A program made the position numbers and the translations under genes. From contig NZ_JAUSQV010000001.1 of the NCBI RefSeq assembly GCF_030811475.1, forward strand, positions 4,014,880-4,078,879: a stretch of 64,000 bases of DNA, in the 5' to 3' direction. A model generated the notes under the pieces. The model had not been told where the DNA came from. It saw nothing but the letters and a program-made list of their open reading frames with translations, and searched no databases. Origin of the DNA: Nakamurella flavida. GTDB lineage: Bacteria > Actinomycetota > Actinomycetes > Mycobacteriales > Nakamurellaceae. Position 1 is the first letter of the stretch. Every line of letters starts with the position of its first letter. Shown one piece after another: positions 35,643 through 44,705 of this stretch.

Positions 35643-36932
35643 TCATGCCGTGGCTCCGAGCAGGGTCCGCCACATGCCGTCGAACCCGGGGAGGGTCTTG
35701 GCCGTGCTGTCGATGTCGTCCACCGCCACCCCCTCGGTCCGCAGCCCCACGATGGCGCCGGCGGTGGCCATGCGGTGGTCGGCGTGGGCCGCCCACGGGC
35801 CGCCGTGCAGCGGCCGGGGGCGCACGGTCAGCGCGTCCAGGTGCTCCTGCACGTCGCCGCCGAGCGCGGCCACGTCACCGGCCAGGGCGGCGAGCCGGTC
35901 GGTCTCGTGGCCGCGCAAGTGACCGATGCCGTGCAGCCGACTGGGACCGTCGGCGAAAAGGGCAAGGGCGAGGACGGTGGGGGTCAGCTCGCCGACGTCG
36001 TGCAGGTCCAGGTCGACGCCGGTCAGCCGGTCGGGACCGGTCACCGTGAGATCGGTGCCCACCAGCTCCACCCGGGCCCCCATCGCCCCCAGGATGCCGC
36101 GGATGGCGTCGCCCGCCTGGGTGGTCGCGGTCGGCCAGTCCGGCACCGTGACCCGTCCACCGGTGACGGCGGCCGCGGCGAGGAACGGGGTCGCGTTGGA
36201 CAGGTCGGGTTCGATGACGGTGGTCCACGGCCGCACCGGCCCCGGCTCCACCCGCCAGGTGTTCGGGACGGAGTCGTCCACCTCGACGCCGACCGCGCGC
36301 AGGGCGGCCACCGTCATCTCCACGTGCGGCAGGGACGGCACCGGGGCTCCCGTGTGCACGACGGTCAGCCCCCGGGCGAACGAGGCGCCGGAGAGCAGCA
36401 GCCCCGAGACGAACTGCGAGGAGGCGCTGGCGTCGATGTGCACGGTCCCGCCGGCCAGACCACCCGTGCCGCGCAGGGTGAACGGCAGTGCGGTGCCGTC
36501 CAGGTCGGCGCCGAGGTCGCGGAGCGCGGAGAGCACGGTCTCCATCGGCCGGCGGCGCGCGGCGGCGTCACCGTCGAAGACGATCTCGCCGGTGGCGGTC
36601 GCGGCCAACGGCGGGAGGAAGCGCATCACCGTGCCGGCCAGCCCGCAGTCGATGCGGGCCGGACCGTGCATCGGGGCCGTTTCGACCAGCCAGGACGCGT
36701 CGTCCTGCACCGTGACGCCCACCCCGAGATCACGCAGGGCGGCGGCCATCAGATCGGTGTCCCGGCTGCGCAGCGCCCCGCGCACCGCGGACGGCCCGGT
36801 GGCCTGGGCCGCCAGGATCAGGGCCCGGTTCGTCCACGACTTCGAACCGGGGATGCGGACGGTGCCGGTCACCGGGCCGGTGACGGTCGGCGCGATCCAG
36901 GGCGGCGTGGGGACGGCAGGAGCGGTGGGCAC
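35643..36932 (-). CDS. aroA: 3-phosphoshikimate 1-carboxyvinyltransferase (EPSP synthase)
   Basis: It joins shikimate-3-phosphate and phosphoenolpyruvate in the sixth step of chorismate synthesis. The 429-residue protein shows the substrate-binding [26 protein letters not shown], the [12 protein letters not shown] helix, [20 protein letters not shown] and the C-terminal [15 protein letters not shown]. The start is the GTG at 36932, close behind AGGG; the reading frame extends to 37004, which would run into the divergent SRAP gene at 37003. It is adjacent to rsgA on the same strand, a conserved actinobacterial pairing. Confidence 0.94.
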   Translation of the reverse strand: MPTAPAVPTPPWIAPTVTGPVTGTVRIPGSKSWTNRALILAAQATGPSAVRGALRSRDTDLMAAALRDLGVGVTVQDDASWLVETAPMHGPARIDCGLAGTVMRFLPPLAATATGEIVFDGDAAARRRPMETVLSALRDLGADLDGTALPFTLRGTGGLAGGTVHIDASASSQFVSGLLLSGASFARGLTVVHTGAPVPSLPHVEMTVAALRAVGVEVDDSVPNTWRVEPGPVRPWTTVIEPDLSNATPFLAAAAVTGGRVTVPDWPTATTQAGDAIRGILGAMGARVELVGTDLTVTGPDRLTGVDLDLHDVGELTPTVLALALFADGPSRLHGIGHLRGHETDRLAALAGDVAALGGDVQEHLDALTVRPRPLHGGPWAAHADHRMATAGAIVGLRTEGVAVDDIDSTAKTLPGFDGMWRTLLGATA

Positions 36933-37002
36933 GACCCTATGATCCCGCACCCGCACCGATCCGCCGCCCCGAGTGTCGGACCCCGGGGGCAGGATGGGCC
37001 CC

Positions 37003-37830
37003 ATGTGCGGTCGCTACGCCCTGACCATGGAGCCGGAATCGCTGTACGGACTGTTCGGTGCCGTCCCGGACGACCGGTCCGGCGGCCCCGGCGGCTTGTA
37101 CGGCGGCGACCCGGTGCGGCCCCGCTACAACATCGCCCCGACGGTGACGATCCCCGTCGTCCGACTGCGCCGTGCCGCGGAGTCGGCGGACGGTGACCAG
37201 GAGGTCGTGCGCGAGATCGAACCGATGCGCTGGGGGCTCGTGCCGTCCTGGGCGAAGGACCTGTCGGTCGGCAACCGGATGTTCAACGCGCGGGCCGAAT
37301 CGGTGGCGGACAAGCCGGCGTTCCGGCGGGCGCTGGAGCGGCGCCGCTGCCTGGTCCCGGCCAGCGGGTACTACGAGTGGCGCAAGACCGATGTCGCCGC
37401 GACGGCGGGTGGGCGGAAGAAGGTGGTCAAGCAGCCGTTCTACCTGACCCCGGCGGACGGCTCGGTGATGGCGTTCGCCGGGCTGTGGGAGTACTGGAAA
37501 CCCGCCGGCTCGGGGGACGACGACCCCGGCGTCGTGTCGATGACCATCCTGACCACCGAGGCGGTGGGGGAGCTGGCGTCCATCCACGACCGGATGCCCC
37601 TGGTGCTCCCCGCCTCGGAATGGGCCGCCTGGCTCGACCCGGCCGTCGACCCCCGCCCGCTGCTCACCCCACCGACCCCCGAGCTCGTCGCGGCGCTGGA
37701 GCTGCGGCCGGTCGGGCCGGAGGTGGGCAACGTGGCCAACGACCGGCCCGAGCTCGCGGAGCGCGTCGATCCCGACGACCCGGCGGAACCGGAGACGACG
37801 ACCGGCACCCTGTTCGACAATCCCGCCTAG
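37003..37830 (+). CDS. SOS response-associated peptidase (SRAP/YedK-HMCES family)
   Basis: A 275-residue SRAP-domain protein. Cys2 directly after the start Met (MCGRYAL) is the residue that forms a DNA-protein crosslink with abasic sites in single-stranded DNA. The other conserved pieces are RPRYNIAPT, the [10 protein letters not shown] motif, [19 protein letters not shown] and IHDRMPLVL. It protects abasic sites at replication forks from cleavage. It is divergent from aroA (70 bp between starts), matching Rv3226c in M. tuberculosis. The stop shares CTAG with the convergent ybaK-type gene. Confidence 0.94.
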   Translation: MCGRYALTMEPESLYGLFGAVPDDRSGGPGGLYGGDPVRPRYNIAPTVTIPVVRLRRAAESADGDQEVVREIEPMRWGLVPSWAKDLSVGNRMFNARAESVADKPAFRRALERRRCLVPASGYYEWRKTDVAATAGGRKKVVKQPFYLTPADGSVMAFAGLWEYWKPAGSGDDDPGVVSMTILTTEAVGELASIHDRMPLVLPASEWAAWLDPAVDPRPLLTPPTPELVAALELRPVGPEVGNVANDRPELAERVDPDDPAEPETTTGTLFDNPA

Positions 37831-38315
37831 CCCGCGGCGATGGCCGCGGTCCGGGCGCGGCAGACGGCGATCAGATCGGCCGGGGCCAGCTCCACCTGCA
37901 GGCCGCGGCGCCCCGCACTCACGTAGACCGTGGTCCCGTCCAGGGCGGAGGCGTCCACGACGGTGAGCAGGGCCTTGCGCTGGCCCAGCGGGCTGATGCC
38001 ACCGGCCACGTACCCCGAGGACCGCTCCGCATCGGCGACCGCGGCCATCGCCGCCTTCTTCCCGCCGGCCGCTGCGGCCAGTGCCTTCAGGTCCAGCTGT
38101 CGGGAGCACGGGACGATGCCGACCACGAGCCTGCCGTCGACGGCGGCGACCAGGGTCTTGAACACCCGGGCCGGGTCGAGATCCAGTGCGGCGACCACTT
38201 CGTCACCGAACGCCGTCACCCCCGGGTCGTGGTCGTACGGATGCAGGGTGTGCGCCACCCCGGCCTTGACCAGTGCGGCGATCGCAGGCGTGGGGGCGGC
38301 GGGAGGTCGGGCCAT
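37827..38315 (-). CDS. ybaK: Cys-tRNA(Pro)/Cys-tRNA(Cys) deacylase, YbaK/EbsC type
   Basis: A 162-residue single-domain trans-editing enzyme that hydrolyses cysteine mischarged onto tRNA(Pro). Conserved features are RVFKTLVAAVDGRLVVGIVPCSRQLDLKAL, the invariant Lys within that first motif, SSGYVAGGISPLGQRK, and the C-terminal SAGRRGLQVELAPADL. Length is normal for YbaK. The start is the ATG at 38315; upstream sequence in the same frame is antisense to the osmoprotectant operon. It is convergent with the SRAP gene. Confidence 0.9.
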   Translation of the reverse strand: MARPPAAPTPAIAALVKAGVAHTLHPYDHDPGVTAFGDEVVAALDLDPARVFKTLVAAVDGRLVVGIVPCSRQLDLKALAAAAGGKKAAMAAVADAERSSGYVAGGISPLGQRKALLTVVDASALDGTTVYVSAGRRGLQVELAPADLIAVCRARTAAIAAG

Positions 38316-38344
38316 GGGGTCACGGTAACGAGCCCGGGAATGCC

Positions 38345-38378
38345 GGAAGGCCGGCTCCCCGTGGGGAACCGGCCTTCC
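38345..38378 (-). terminator. terminator of the osmoprotectant transporter operon
   Basis: An inverted repeat with arms GGAAGGCCGG/CCGGCCTTCC, an internal CT/AA mismatch, and a CCCC/GGGG top around a GT loop. It begins 18 bp past the stop of the binding-protein gene. Confidence 0.78.
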
Positions 38379-38395
38379 GTGGACGTCCGTGCGGG

Positions 38396-39358
38396 TCAGA
38401 TGCCCGCGGAGGTCACCCACTCCTGGGCGACGTCGGCCGAGTCCTGCTTGTCGACGGTGACCTTGGTCAGCAGGTCGATGAGGTCCTGCGTGGTCAGCTT
38501 GGCCGACACCGCGTTCAGGGCCTCGGTGATCTCCGGGGTGACCTTGGACTTGGTGATCAGCGGGAGGATGTTCTGCGCGGCGAACAGGTTCTCCGGGTCC
38601 TCCAGCACGACCAGGTTGTTCGCCGTGATGGCCGGGTCGGTGGTGAACAGGTTTCCGGCCTGCACCTGGCCGCTGGTCAGCGCGTTCAGGGTCAACGGGC
38701 CACCGGCGTCCAGGGCCTTGAACTCCTTGAACGTGACGCCGTACTTGGCCTCCAGGCCGGGGACGCCGGTGGGACGGGTCTCCCACTCGGACGGACCGCC
38801 CAGGATGAGCTCTCCGGCGACCGGCTTGAGGTCGGCGATGGACTTGAGGTTGTACTGGGTGGCCACCTCCTGGGTGACGGCCACGGAGTCCTTGTCCTCG
38901 GCGGCGGACTGGTCGAGCACCTGGAGGGTGTCCGGCACCGCGCCCTGCAGAGCGGTGTAGACGTCCTCCGACGACGTGGCCGTGGCCGCCTTGTCGAAGT
39001 ACTGGAGCAGAACTCCGGTGTACTCCGGGATCAGGTCGATCGAGCCGTCCTGGAGGGCGGGCAGGTAGACCTCGCGCGAACCGATGTTCAGGTTCGTCGT
39101 GGCGGTGACGCCCTTGGCGGTCAGGGCGGCTGCGTAGATGTTGGCGACCAGGGCGCTCTCGGGGAAGTCGGCGGAACCGATGATCACCGAGCCGGCGCCG
39201 GCGGCGCCGCTGGCCCCGCTGGACGCGGCGGCGGACGAGCTGGGGGCGGCCGAGGAGCTGGCCAGCGGATCGGCGGAGCCGCCGCAGGCGCTCAGCGTGA
39301 GCGCCGCGACGAGGGAGCCGGCGATCAGGACGCCGGACTTGCGGATGGACAGGGACAC
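38396..39358 (-). CDS. opuCC: osmoprotectant ABC transporter, substrate-binding lipoprotein (OpuCC/ProX type)
   Basis: A 320-residue lipoprotein. The signal peptide ends in the lipobox LTLSAC, so Cys near residue 25 is lipidated; a Ser/Ala-rich tether follows, then an OpuAC/ProX-type binding fold (VIIGSADFPESALVANIYAAAL, LIPEYTGVLLQYFD, GGPSEWETRPTGVPGL, GNLFTTDPAI). It delivers betaine, choline or related compatible solutes to the permeases. The start is the GTG at 39358 after AGGAG. It is the last gene of the operon, 66 bp after the second permease, and is followed by a terminator. Confidence 0.9.
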   Translation of the reverse strand: MSLSIRKSGVLIAGSLVAALTLSACGGSADPLASSSAAPSSSAAASSGASGAAGAGSVIIGSADFPESALVANIYAAALTAKGVTATTNLNIGSREVYLPALQDGSIDLIPEYTGVLLQYFDKAATATSSEDVYTALQGAVPDTLQVLDQSAAEDKDSVAVTQEVATQYNLKSIADLKPVAGELILGGPSEWETRPTGVPGLEAKYGVTFKEFKALDAGGPLTLNALTSGQVQAGNLFTTDPAITANNLVVLEDPENLFAAQNILPLITKSKVTPEITEALNAVSAKLTTQDLIDLLTKVTVDKQDSADVAQEWVTSAGI

Positions 39359-39424
39359 GGGACTCTCCTGGGGTCGAGCGGATGGTCTGCGGGGCGGACG
39401 GGGACGTCCTGCGGGATCGGGGGA

Positions 39425-40147
39425 TCAGGTGGGGGGAACGGTTTCCAGGGTGGCGGCCTTCTCGCGGACGCGACGACCGGAGATGCCGGGGGAGACGACG
39501 AGCCGGCCGATCAGCGCGATGATCCGGTCGCCGATGATGGCGACCAGGGCGACGAGGATGGCGCCGGCGACCATCTCGGCGTAGTCCTGCTGCTTCTGGC
39601 CGTCCAGCACGAAGCGGCCGAGGCCACCGAGACCGATGACCGCGGCGATGGTGGCGGTGGCCACCACCTGCAGGTAGGCCGAGCGGATCCCGGACAGGAT
39701 CAACGGCAGCGCCACCGGGATCTCCACGGCGGTGAGCACCTTGCCGCCCGTCATGCCCATGCCCTTGGCGGCGTCCCGCGCGGCCGGGTCGACCGCGGCG
39801 ATGCCGGCGTAGGTGTTGGACAGCATCGGCGGGATGGCGAGGACCACGAGCACGGCGATGGACGGGGCCAGGAATGTCAGGCTGCCCTTGAGGTTGTCGA
39901 ACGCCCAGAGCGTCAGCACGATCAGCACGCCCAGGGTCGGCAGCGCGCGGAACGCGTTGGCCACCCCGGACACGGCGGCGACACCCTTGCCGGTGTGGCC
40001 GATGAGTGCGCCGAGCGGCAGGGCGATGACCAGGGCGATGGCCATCGCGATCCCGGTGTAGCGCAGGTGCTCGAGCAGTCGGGCCCACACCCCGCCGCTG
40101 CCGGACCAGTTGCTCCCGGTGGTCAACCAGGTCAGTGCGCCGCCCAT
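39425..40147 (-). CDS. opuCD: osmoprotectant ABC transporter permease (second subunit)
   Basis: A 240-residue BPD-type permease with about six membrane helices. The EAA-loop region that contacts the ATPase is visible as AAVDPAARDAAKGMGMTGGKVLTAVEIPVALPLILSGIR. The preceding segment FRALPTLGVLIVLTLWAFDN and the C-terminal VIGLGGLGRFVLDG are typical of OpuC/OpuB permeases. The ATG at 40147 overlaps the stop of the first permease (ATGA). The two permeases form the membrane channel with the binding protein and ATPase of this operon. Confidence 0.9.
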   Translation of the reverse strand: MGGALTWLTTGSNWSGSGGVWARLLEHLRYTGIAMAIALVIALPLGALIGHTGKGVAAVSGVANAFRALPTLGVLIVLTLWAFDNLKGSLTFLAPSIAVLVVLAIPPMLSNTYAGIAAVDPAARDAAKGMGMTGGKVLTAVEIPVALPLILSGIRSAYLQVVATATIAAVIGLGGLGRFVLDGQKQQDYAEMVAGAILVALVAIIGDRIIALIGRLVVSPGISGRRVREKAATLETVPPT

Positions 40148-40794
40148 CAGGAACGCACCGCCCGGGCCCAGGGGGTGCCGATGCGGATGGCCAGCAGGAT
40201 GATCGCGTCGAAGACGACGGCCAGGGCCAGGCTGAGCACGATGCCGGCCACGATCGGGGTGGCGAAGTCCAGCTGCAGGCCCTGGGTGAAGAGGGACCCG
40301 AGCTGGGGGACGCCGAGCAGGGCGGCCACCGAGACCAGGCTGACGTTGCTCACCGCGGCGACCCGCAGCCCGGCCCCGATGACCGGGACGGCCAGCGGGA
40401 GCTGCACGGTGATCAGGGAACGCAGCGGCCGGTAGCCCATGGCCAGGGCGGACTGCCGGACGAGTTCGGGCACCGAGGCCAGCGCGTCGGCGACCACCCG
40501 GACCATCAGCGCCACGGTGTAGATGGTCAGGGCGATGACGACGTTGATCGGGTCGAGGATGCGGGTGCCGAGCAGACCGGGCAGTACGACGAAGAGGGCG
40601 AGCGACGGGATCGTGTAGAGCAGCCCGGCCAGGGTGGTCAACGGGGGGTAGGTCCAGGAGTACCTGGAGGCCAGGGCGCCCAGCGGCAGCGCGATGACCA
40701 GGCCGAGCAGGGTCGCGGACGCGGCCAGCCAGGCGTGCTGCAGCAGGTAGTCCCAGATCTGGGGGGCGTTGCGGGCCAGCCAGTCCCACCTCAC
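40147..40794 (-). CDS. opuCB: osmoprotectant ABC transporter permease (first subunit)
   Basis: A 215-residue permease with about six helices (HAWLAASATLLGLVIALPLGALASRY, LAGLLYTIPSLALFVVLPGLLG) and the EAA loop LASVPELVRQSALAMGYRPLRSLITVQLPLAVPVIGAGLR. It pairs with the 240-residue permease encoded downstream. The start is the GTG at 40794, overlapping the ATPase stop by GTGA. The ATPase-permease-permease-binding-protein order is a variant of the Bacillus opuC layout with the binding protein last. Confidence 0.9.
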   Translation of the reverse strand: MRWDWLARNAPQIWDYLLQHAWLAASATLLGLVIALPLGALASRYSWTYPPLTTLAGLLYTIPSLALFVVLPGLLGTRILDPINVVIALTIYTVALMVRVVADALASVPELVRQSALAMGYRPLRSLITVQLPLAVPVIGAGLRVAAVSNVSLVSVAALLGVPQLGSLFTQGLQLDFATPIVAGIVLSLALAVVFDAIILLAIRIGTPWARAVRS

Positions 40795-41945
40795 GACGGG
40801 ACCTTCTTCATGTCAGGTGCCGACGATGCGGCGCCGACGGGCTGGTCCAGACCGGTGCGGTCGGCGGCCCGGATGGCCTCGACGACATCGGGGATGGTGA
40901 TCGAGCCGACGACGATGCCGTCGGCGTCCACCGCGACACCGCGGCCGGACGGCGAGGACAGCGCGGCGTCCAGCGCGGTGCGCAGCGACTGCCCGGGGGC
41001 GGCCAGCGAACCGCCGAGGCGCAGATCGGAGGTCGCCGAGGCGCGGCCGGTCGGCGTCTCCTCGCGGTCCAACCAGCCCCGCGGCCGACCGTCCGGATCG
41101 ACGACGAGCAGCCAGCGGTCCTCCGGCCCGGTCGCGGAGGGCACCGGATCGCCCAGGCGCAGCATCGGCTCGTCGGTCAGCGGTAGCGACCCGGCCAGGC
41201 TGAAGGACAGGGCCCGGTAGCCGCGGTCCCGGCCGATGAAGTCGGCGACGAAATCGTCCGCGGGGCGGCGGAGCAGATCCGCGGGGGAGGAGAACTGGGC
41301 CAGCCGTCCGCCGACGGCGAACACCGCGATGCGGTCACCGAGCTTGACCGCCTCGTCGATGTCGTGGGTGACGAAGACGATGGTCTTGCCGAGCTCGTCC
41401 TGCAGGCGCAGGAACTCCGTCTGCAGCTGCTCGCGGACCACCGGGTCGACGGCGGAGAACGGCTCGTCCATCAACATCACGGGCGGGTCCGCGGCCAGCG
41501 CGCGGGCGACACCGACGCGCTGCTGCTGTCCGCCGGAGAGCTGGTTGGGGTAGCGACGGCCCATCTCCACCGGCAGCCCGACCCGTTCGAGCAGCTCACG
41601 GGCCGCGGTCCGGGCCTCGCGACGGTTCTTGCCCTGCAGCACCGGGACGGTGGCGATGTTGTCCTCGACGGTGCGGTGCGGGAAGAGCCCCGCGTTCTGG
41701 ATGACGTAGCCGATGCCGCGCCGCAGGGTGGGGGCGTCGATGCTCCGGGTGTCCCGACCGTCGATCTCGATGGTCCCTGCGGTGGGCTCGATCATCCGGT
41801 TGATCATCCGGAGCGAGGTCGTCTTGCCGCAGCCGGACGGCCCCACGAAGACGGTGATCCGCCCGGTCGGGATGTCCAGCGAGAGGTCCTGCACGGCGGC
41901 GGTGCCGTCCGGGTACACCTTGGCGACGGATTGGAAGCTGATCAC
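40791..41945 (-). CDS. opuCA: osmoprotectant ABC transporter ATPase with C-terminal CBS-like region
   Basis: A 384-residue ATPase. Walker A GPSGCGKTTS lies near residues 34-43, the signature LSGGQQQR near 143, Walker B VMLMDEPFSAVDP near 163, and the switch His in FVTHDIDEAVKLGD. After residue 250 comes a regulatory extension whose last part (DAALSSPSGRGVAVDADGIVVGSI) looks like a single CBS-type module; such domains sense ionic strength in osmotic transporters. The start is the GTG at 41945 behind GAGGGGAT. It is the first gene of the operon, downstream of a sigma-B-like promoter at 42058-42082. Confidence 0.92.
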   Translation of the reverse strand: MISFQSVAKVYPDGTAAVQDLSLDIPTGRITVFVGPSGCGKTTSLRMINRMIEPTAGTIEIDGRDTRSIDAPTLRRGIGYVIQNAGLFPHRTVEDNIATVPVLQGKNRREARTAARELLERVGLPVEMGRRYPNQLSGGQQQRVGVARALAADPPVMLMDEPFSAVDPVVREQLQTEFLRLQDELGKTIVFVTHDIDEAVKLGDRIAVFAVGGRLAQFSSPADLLRRPADDFVADFIGRDRGYRALSFSLAGSLPLTDEPMLRLGDPVPSATGPEDRWLLVVDPDGRPRGWLDREETPTGRASATSDLRLGGSLAAPGQSLRTALDAALSSPSGRGVAVDADGIVVGSITIPDVVEAIRAADRTGLDQPVGAASSAPDMKKVPS

Positions 41946-42057
41946 GGTCGAATCCCCTCGGGGCCGGGAGTCCAGGGCGTCCTGGAACCTCGACTGGCGC
42001 TGTCAACGGGTGAATACGGCGACATGAGCGGCGCACGGATGCAGCTCGGAAGCGACC

Positions 42058-42082
42058 TTACCCTCTAAACCCGGTAGGAAAC
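42058..42082 (-). promoter_or_regulatory. sigma-B-like promoter of the osmoprotectant operon
   Basis: On the minus strand GTTT (42082-42079) and GGGTAA (42063-42058) are separated by 15 bases. This fits the general-stress promoter consensus GTTT-N(14-16)-GGGTAT, and it drives genes for osmotic protection. The transcript leader would be about 105 nt. Confidence 0.5.
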
Positions 42083-42107
42083 GGGAATGGTCCTGCGACG
42101 CGGCACC

Positions 42108-42129
42108 GCCGGCCGGCCGGCCGGCCGGC
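42108..42129. repeat. CCGG tetranucleotide repeat
   Basis: Five and a half tandem copies of CCGG lie in the gap between the osmoprotectant operon and the lyase gene. No function is visible; it may form a stem in RNA. Confidence 0.7.
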
Positions 42130-42165
42130 TGGCGCCCGGAACGGCGGCAGCCCCACACTGCCGGG

Positions 42166-43650
42166 GTGATCGAGCTCGGGACCGGCGTGCTGACCGGTGC
42201 GCAGGTGGGGCGGATCGCCCGTGACCGGGAGTCCGTCGCCCTCGCCGACGGCGTGCTGGACCGGGTGGCCGTCGCCCATCGGGAGGTCCTCCGGCTGGCC
42301 GGGGAACGGGCCGTGTACGGCCGGACCACCGGTGTCGGCTCCACCCTGACCGTTCCCGTCGAGGACGACCCCCTGCGTCATCAGCACCGGCTGCTCGCCT
42401 CGCACGCGGCGACCGGCGGGCCGGCCCACCCGCCCGAGGTCGTCCGGGCCATGCTCGCCGTGCGCATCGAGCAGCTCGCCGTCGGTGCCAGCGGGGTGAG
42501 CCCACCCGTGCTGCCCGCCCTCGTCGACCTGCTCAATTCCGACGAGCTGCCGTCGATCGGCCGCTTCACCTCCCTGGGCACCGGGGACATCGGCGCCCTG
42601 GCCCGGATCGGCCTGGCCCTGCCCGCCGGAGTGCTCGGCCCCGGCGACGCGATGCCGCTCATGTCGTCGAACGCCCTGACGCTGGGGGCGGCCGCGCTGG
42701 CCGGGCTCGACCTCGACCGGCTGCTGGCCGCCGCGGTCGCGGTGGCCGGGCTGTCCGCCGCCGGCCTGCACGCCTCGCCCGAGGCGTTCGACCCGGGCGC
42801 GGTCGGCCCGTTCCCCGGTCCCCGGCAGGTCGCCGCGGTCATCTTCCCGTTGCTGGTCGGGACGACCGGCGGCCCGGAGCGGCGGGTGCAGGACCCGTAC
42901 GGCCTGCGCACCGCGGCGCAGACCCTCGGGCTGGCCGTGGACGCCGCCGGCGAGCTCCGTGCGGTGATCGCCGCCCTGGTGGGCGCGGGCCTGGAGAACC
43001 CGGCCGTGCTGGACGCGGGGACGCCGCGCGCGCGGGTGGTGCACCACGGCGCCTTTCACGCCCTGCACCTGACCGCGGCGCTGGACGGCGCGGCGGCCGC
43101 CCTGGCCCGGGCCGCGGCCGGATCGGTGAACCGGCTGGACATGCTGTGCCGGCCCGATCCCCTGGTCGGGGCCACGGAGAACCCGGAGCACTGGGCGGAC
43201 TGGGAGTCCGGTGGCCCGGTGACCCGGCCCTACCTGGCGGCCGGCCCGGCGACCTCGTCCGGGTTGATGGGTCTGGAGTACGTGGCCGGAGCCGCCCTCG
43301 GAGAGATCCGGGCGGCGGCCGTGCCCGCCGGCCTGCAGACCCTCGAGGTCGGGCTGGGGGTGGAGCAGGACGCCGGGTTCGCCCCGCTGGCCGCGCGCCA
43401 GCTCGCCGAGTCCGTCCGGGCCGCGCGGGTGGTGCTGGCCGTCGAGCTGGTCGCCGCGGTCCGGGCCCTGCGACTGCGAGCGGTCCGCCCGGGGGTCGCG
43501 CTGGCCGCCTTGCTGGACTCCTCGGGGGTGTTCGCGCTGCCCACCGGCATGCAGGACCGGGACCTCACCGGCGATCTCGCGCTGGCCGAGGATCTGCTCG
43601 GCACGCTGGCCGGGCACCCGTTCGCCGACGGGCGGCCGGAATACCGCTGA
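42166..43650 (+). CDS. aromatic amino acid lyase homologue lacking the MIO Ala-Ser-Gly triad
   Basis: A 494-residue homologue of histidine/phenylalanine ammonia-lyases. The fold is clear: YGRTTGVG (catalytic Tyr loop), HQHRLLASHAATGG, the long helical core, RVQDPYGLR and the C-terminal helical bundle. But the triad that cyclises into the MIO cofactor, normally A/C-Ser-Gly before Asp, is Gly138-Thr139-Gly140-Asp141 (LGTGDIGAL). A real hutH with Cys-Ser-Gly lies at 52854, so this is a paralogue. It may be inactive as a lyase, use another chemistry, or be a mutase-like or structural relative. The start is the GTG at 42166. Confidence 0.8.
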   Translation: MIELGTGVLTGAQVGRIARDRESVALADGVLDRVAVAHREVLRLAGERAVYGRTTGVGSTLTVPVEDDPLRHQHRLLASHAATGGPAHPPEVVRAMLAVRIEQLAVGASGVSPPVLPALVDLLNSDELPSIGRFTSLGTGDIGALARIGLALPAGVLGPGDAMPLMSSNALTLGAAALAGLDLDRLLAAAVAVAGLSAAGLHASPEAFDPGAVGPFPGPRQVAAVIFPLLVGTTGGPERRVQDPYGLRTAAQTLGLAVDAAGELRAVIAALVGAGLENPAVLDAGTPRARVVHHGAFHALHLTAALDGAAAALARAAAGSVNRLDMLCRPDPLVGATENPEHWADWESGGPVTRPYLAAGPATSSGLMGLEYVAGAALGEIRAAAVPAGLQTLEVGLGVEQDAGFAPLAARQLAESVRAARVVLAVELVAAVRALRLRAVRPGVALAALLDSSGVFALPTGMQDRDLTGDLALAEDLLGTLAGHPFADGRPEYR

Positions 43651-43722
43651 CCAGGGCGCCGTTGGCCCTGCCAGGAACGCCGGGTCGGTCAGACGCGGCG
43701 GGCGACGGGGTCAGGAGGCCAG

Positions 43723-44010
43723 ATGGCCGGGAACACGACGGCGGTGATGGACCGGACGACGGGCGCGGTGCGAACCGGTGTGCCGGGATCGGACACGGTG
43801 GGATCGGACACGCCGGGATCGGCCGTGCAGGCTGCGCGGGACGCACTGCGGCGCGGGTCGTCCCGGACGGCCGGGACGGCCCTGGACGGCCGCGCACGCC
43901 CGGCGGGACACCCCGCGGCCGGATCGGGCCGTCGGACCCCCCGGGTACCCTCTGTTCGGCGGCCAGCAGGCACACGAGCCTGCCGGCCGACGAAGGGTGG
44001 GCAGTGGGAG
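43723..44010 (+). other. possible N-terminal extension of SigR (alternative start)
   Basis: In frame with sigR, an ATG at 43723 follows an AGGAGG at 43713-43718, a better ribosome site than that of the internal ATG at 44011. It would add 96 residues rich in Gly, Thr and Arg, including three imperfect 15-bp tandem repeats at about 43780-43824 read as [15 protein letters not shown]. Streptomyces SigR also has a longer, unstable isoform from an upstream start. The remainder of the 360-bp stretch before 44011 shows no other gene. Confidence 0.45.
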
Positions 44011-44703
44011 ATGGTTGGCACAGCAGGGCCGGAGACGCCGGCGGCCGGGACGGTCACGGACGCGGTCGACATCGTCCGGACGGACGGCCCGGCCGACGCG
44101 GAGGGTACCGAAGCGGTGGACACCACCGCTGACTTCACCGCGCAGGCCATGCCCCTGCTCGATCAGCTCTACGCGGCCGCGATGCGGATGACGCGCAATC
44201 CGGCCGACGCCGAGGACCTCGTCCAGGAGACGTACCTGAAGGCGTTCGCGGCCTACGGCAGCTTCCGCCAGGGCACGAACCTGCGCGCGTGGCTCTACCG
44301 CATCCTGACGAACTCCTACATCAACGGCTACCGCAAGCGGCAGCGCCAGCCCATCGTCTCGCCGACCGACGAGATCACCGACTGGCAGCTCGCCGCAGCC
44401 GAGTCGCACACCTCGACCGGTCTGCGCTCGGCCGAGATGGACGCGCTGGACCGGCTCCCGGACACCGACGTCAAGCAGGCCCTGCAGGAGCTCCCCGAGG
44501 ACTTTCGGCTCGCGGTCTACCTGGCCGACGTCGAGGGCTTCGCCTACAAGGAGATCGCCGAGATCATGGGCACTCCGCTGGGCACCGTGATGTCCCGGCT
44601 GCACCGTGGCCGGCGTCAGCTGCGCGGCCTGCTGACCGACTACGCGACCGAGCGTGGATTCCTGCGGTCGGCCAAGGCCGCCGTGGCCGTCGAGGAGGTG
44701 TGA
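44011..44703 (+). CDS. sigR: ECF sigma factor, SigR/SigH type (redox and heat stress)
   Basis: A 230-residue ECF sigma factor. Region 2 is [33 protein letters not shown] through [17 protein letters not shown]; region 4 is [47 protein letters not shown]. This group controls thioredoxin, mycothiol and proteolysis genes in response to disulfide stress. The next gene encodes its zinc-binding anti-sigma factor. The start is uncertain: ATG 44011 gives the usual family length, while ATG 43723 has the stronger ribosome site. The sigR-rsrA-bL37-biotinyl-pdtaS-whiB1 order parallels sigH-rshA through whiB1 in M. tuberculosis. Confidence 0.92.
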   Translation: MVGTAGPETPAAGTVTDAVDIVRTDGPADAEGTEAVDTTADFTAQAMPLLDQLYAAAMRMTRNPADAEDLVQETYLKAFAAYGSFRQGTNLRAWLYRILTNSYINGYRKRQRQPIVSPTDEITDWQLAAAESHTSTGLRSAEMDALDRLPDTDVKQALQELPEDFRLAVYLADVEGFAYKEIAEIMGTPLGTVMSRLHRGRRQLRGLLTDYATERGFLRSAKAAVAVEEV

Positions 44704-44705
44704 CC

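Noticed and set aside
43651-43722. SigR autoregulatory promoter (GGAAT/GTT type) upstream of sigR
   Set aside because: GGAAC occurs but without a GTT at the right distance. No convincing element was found.
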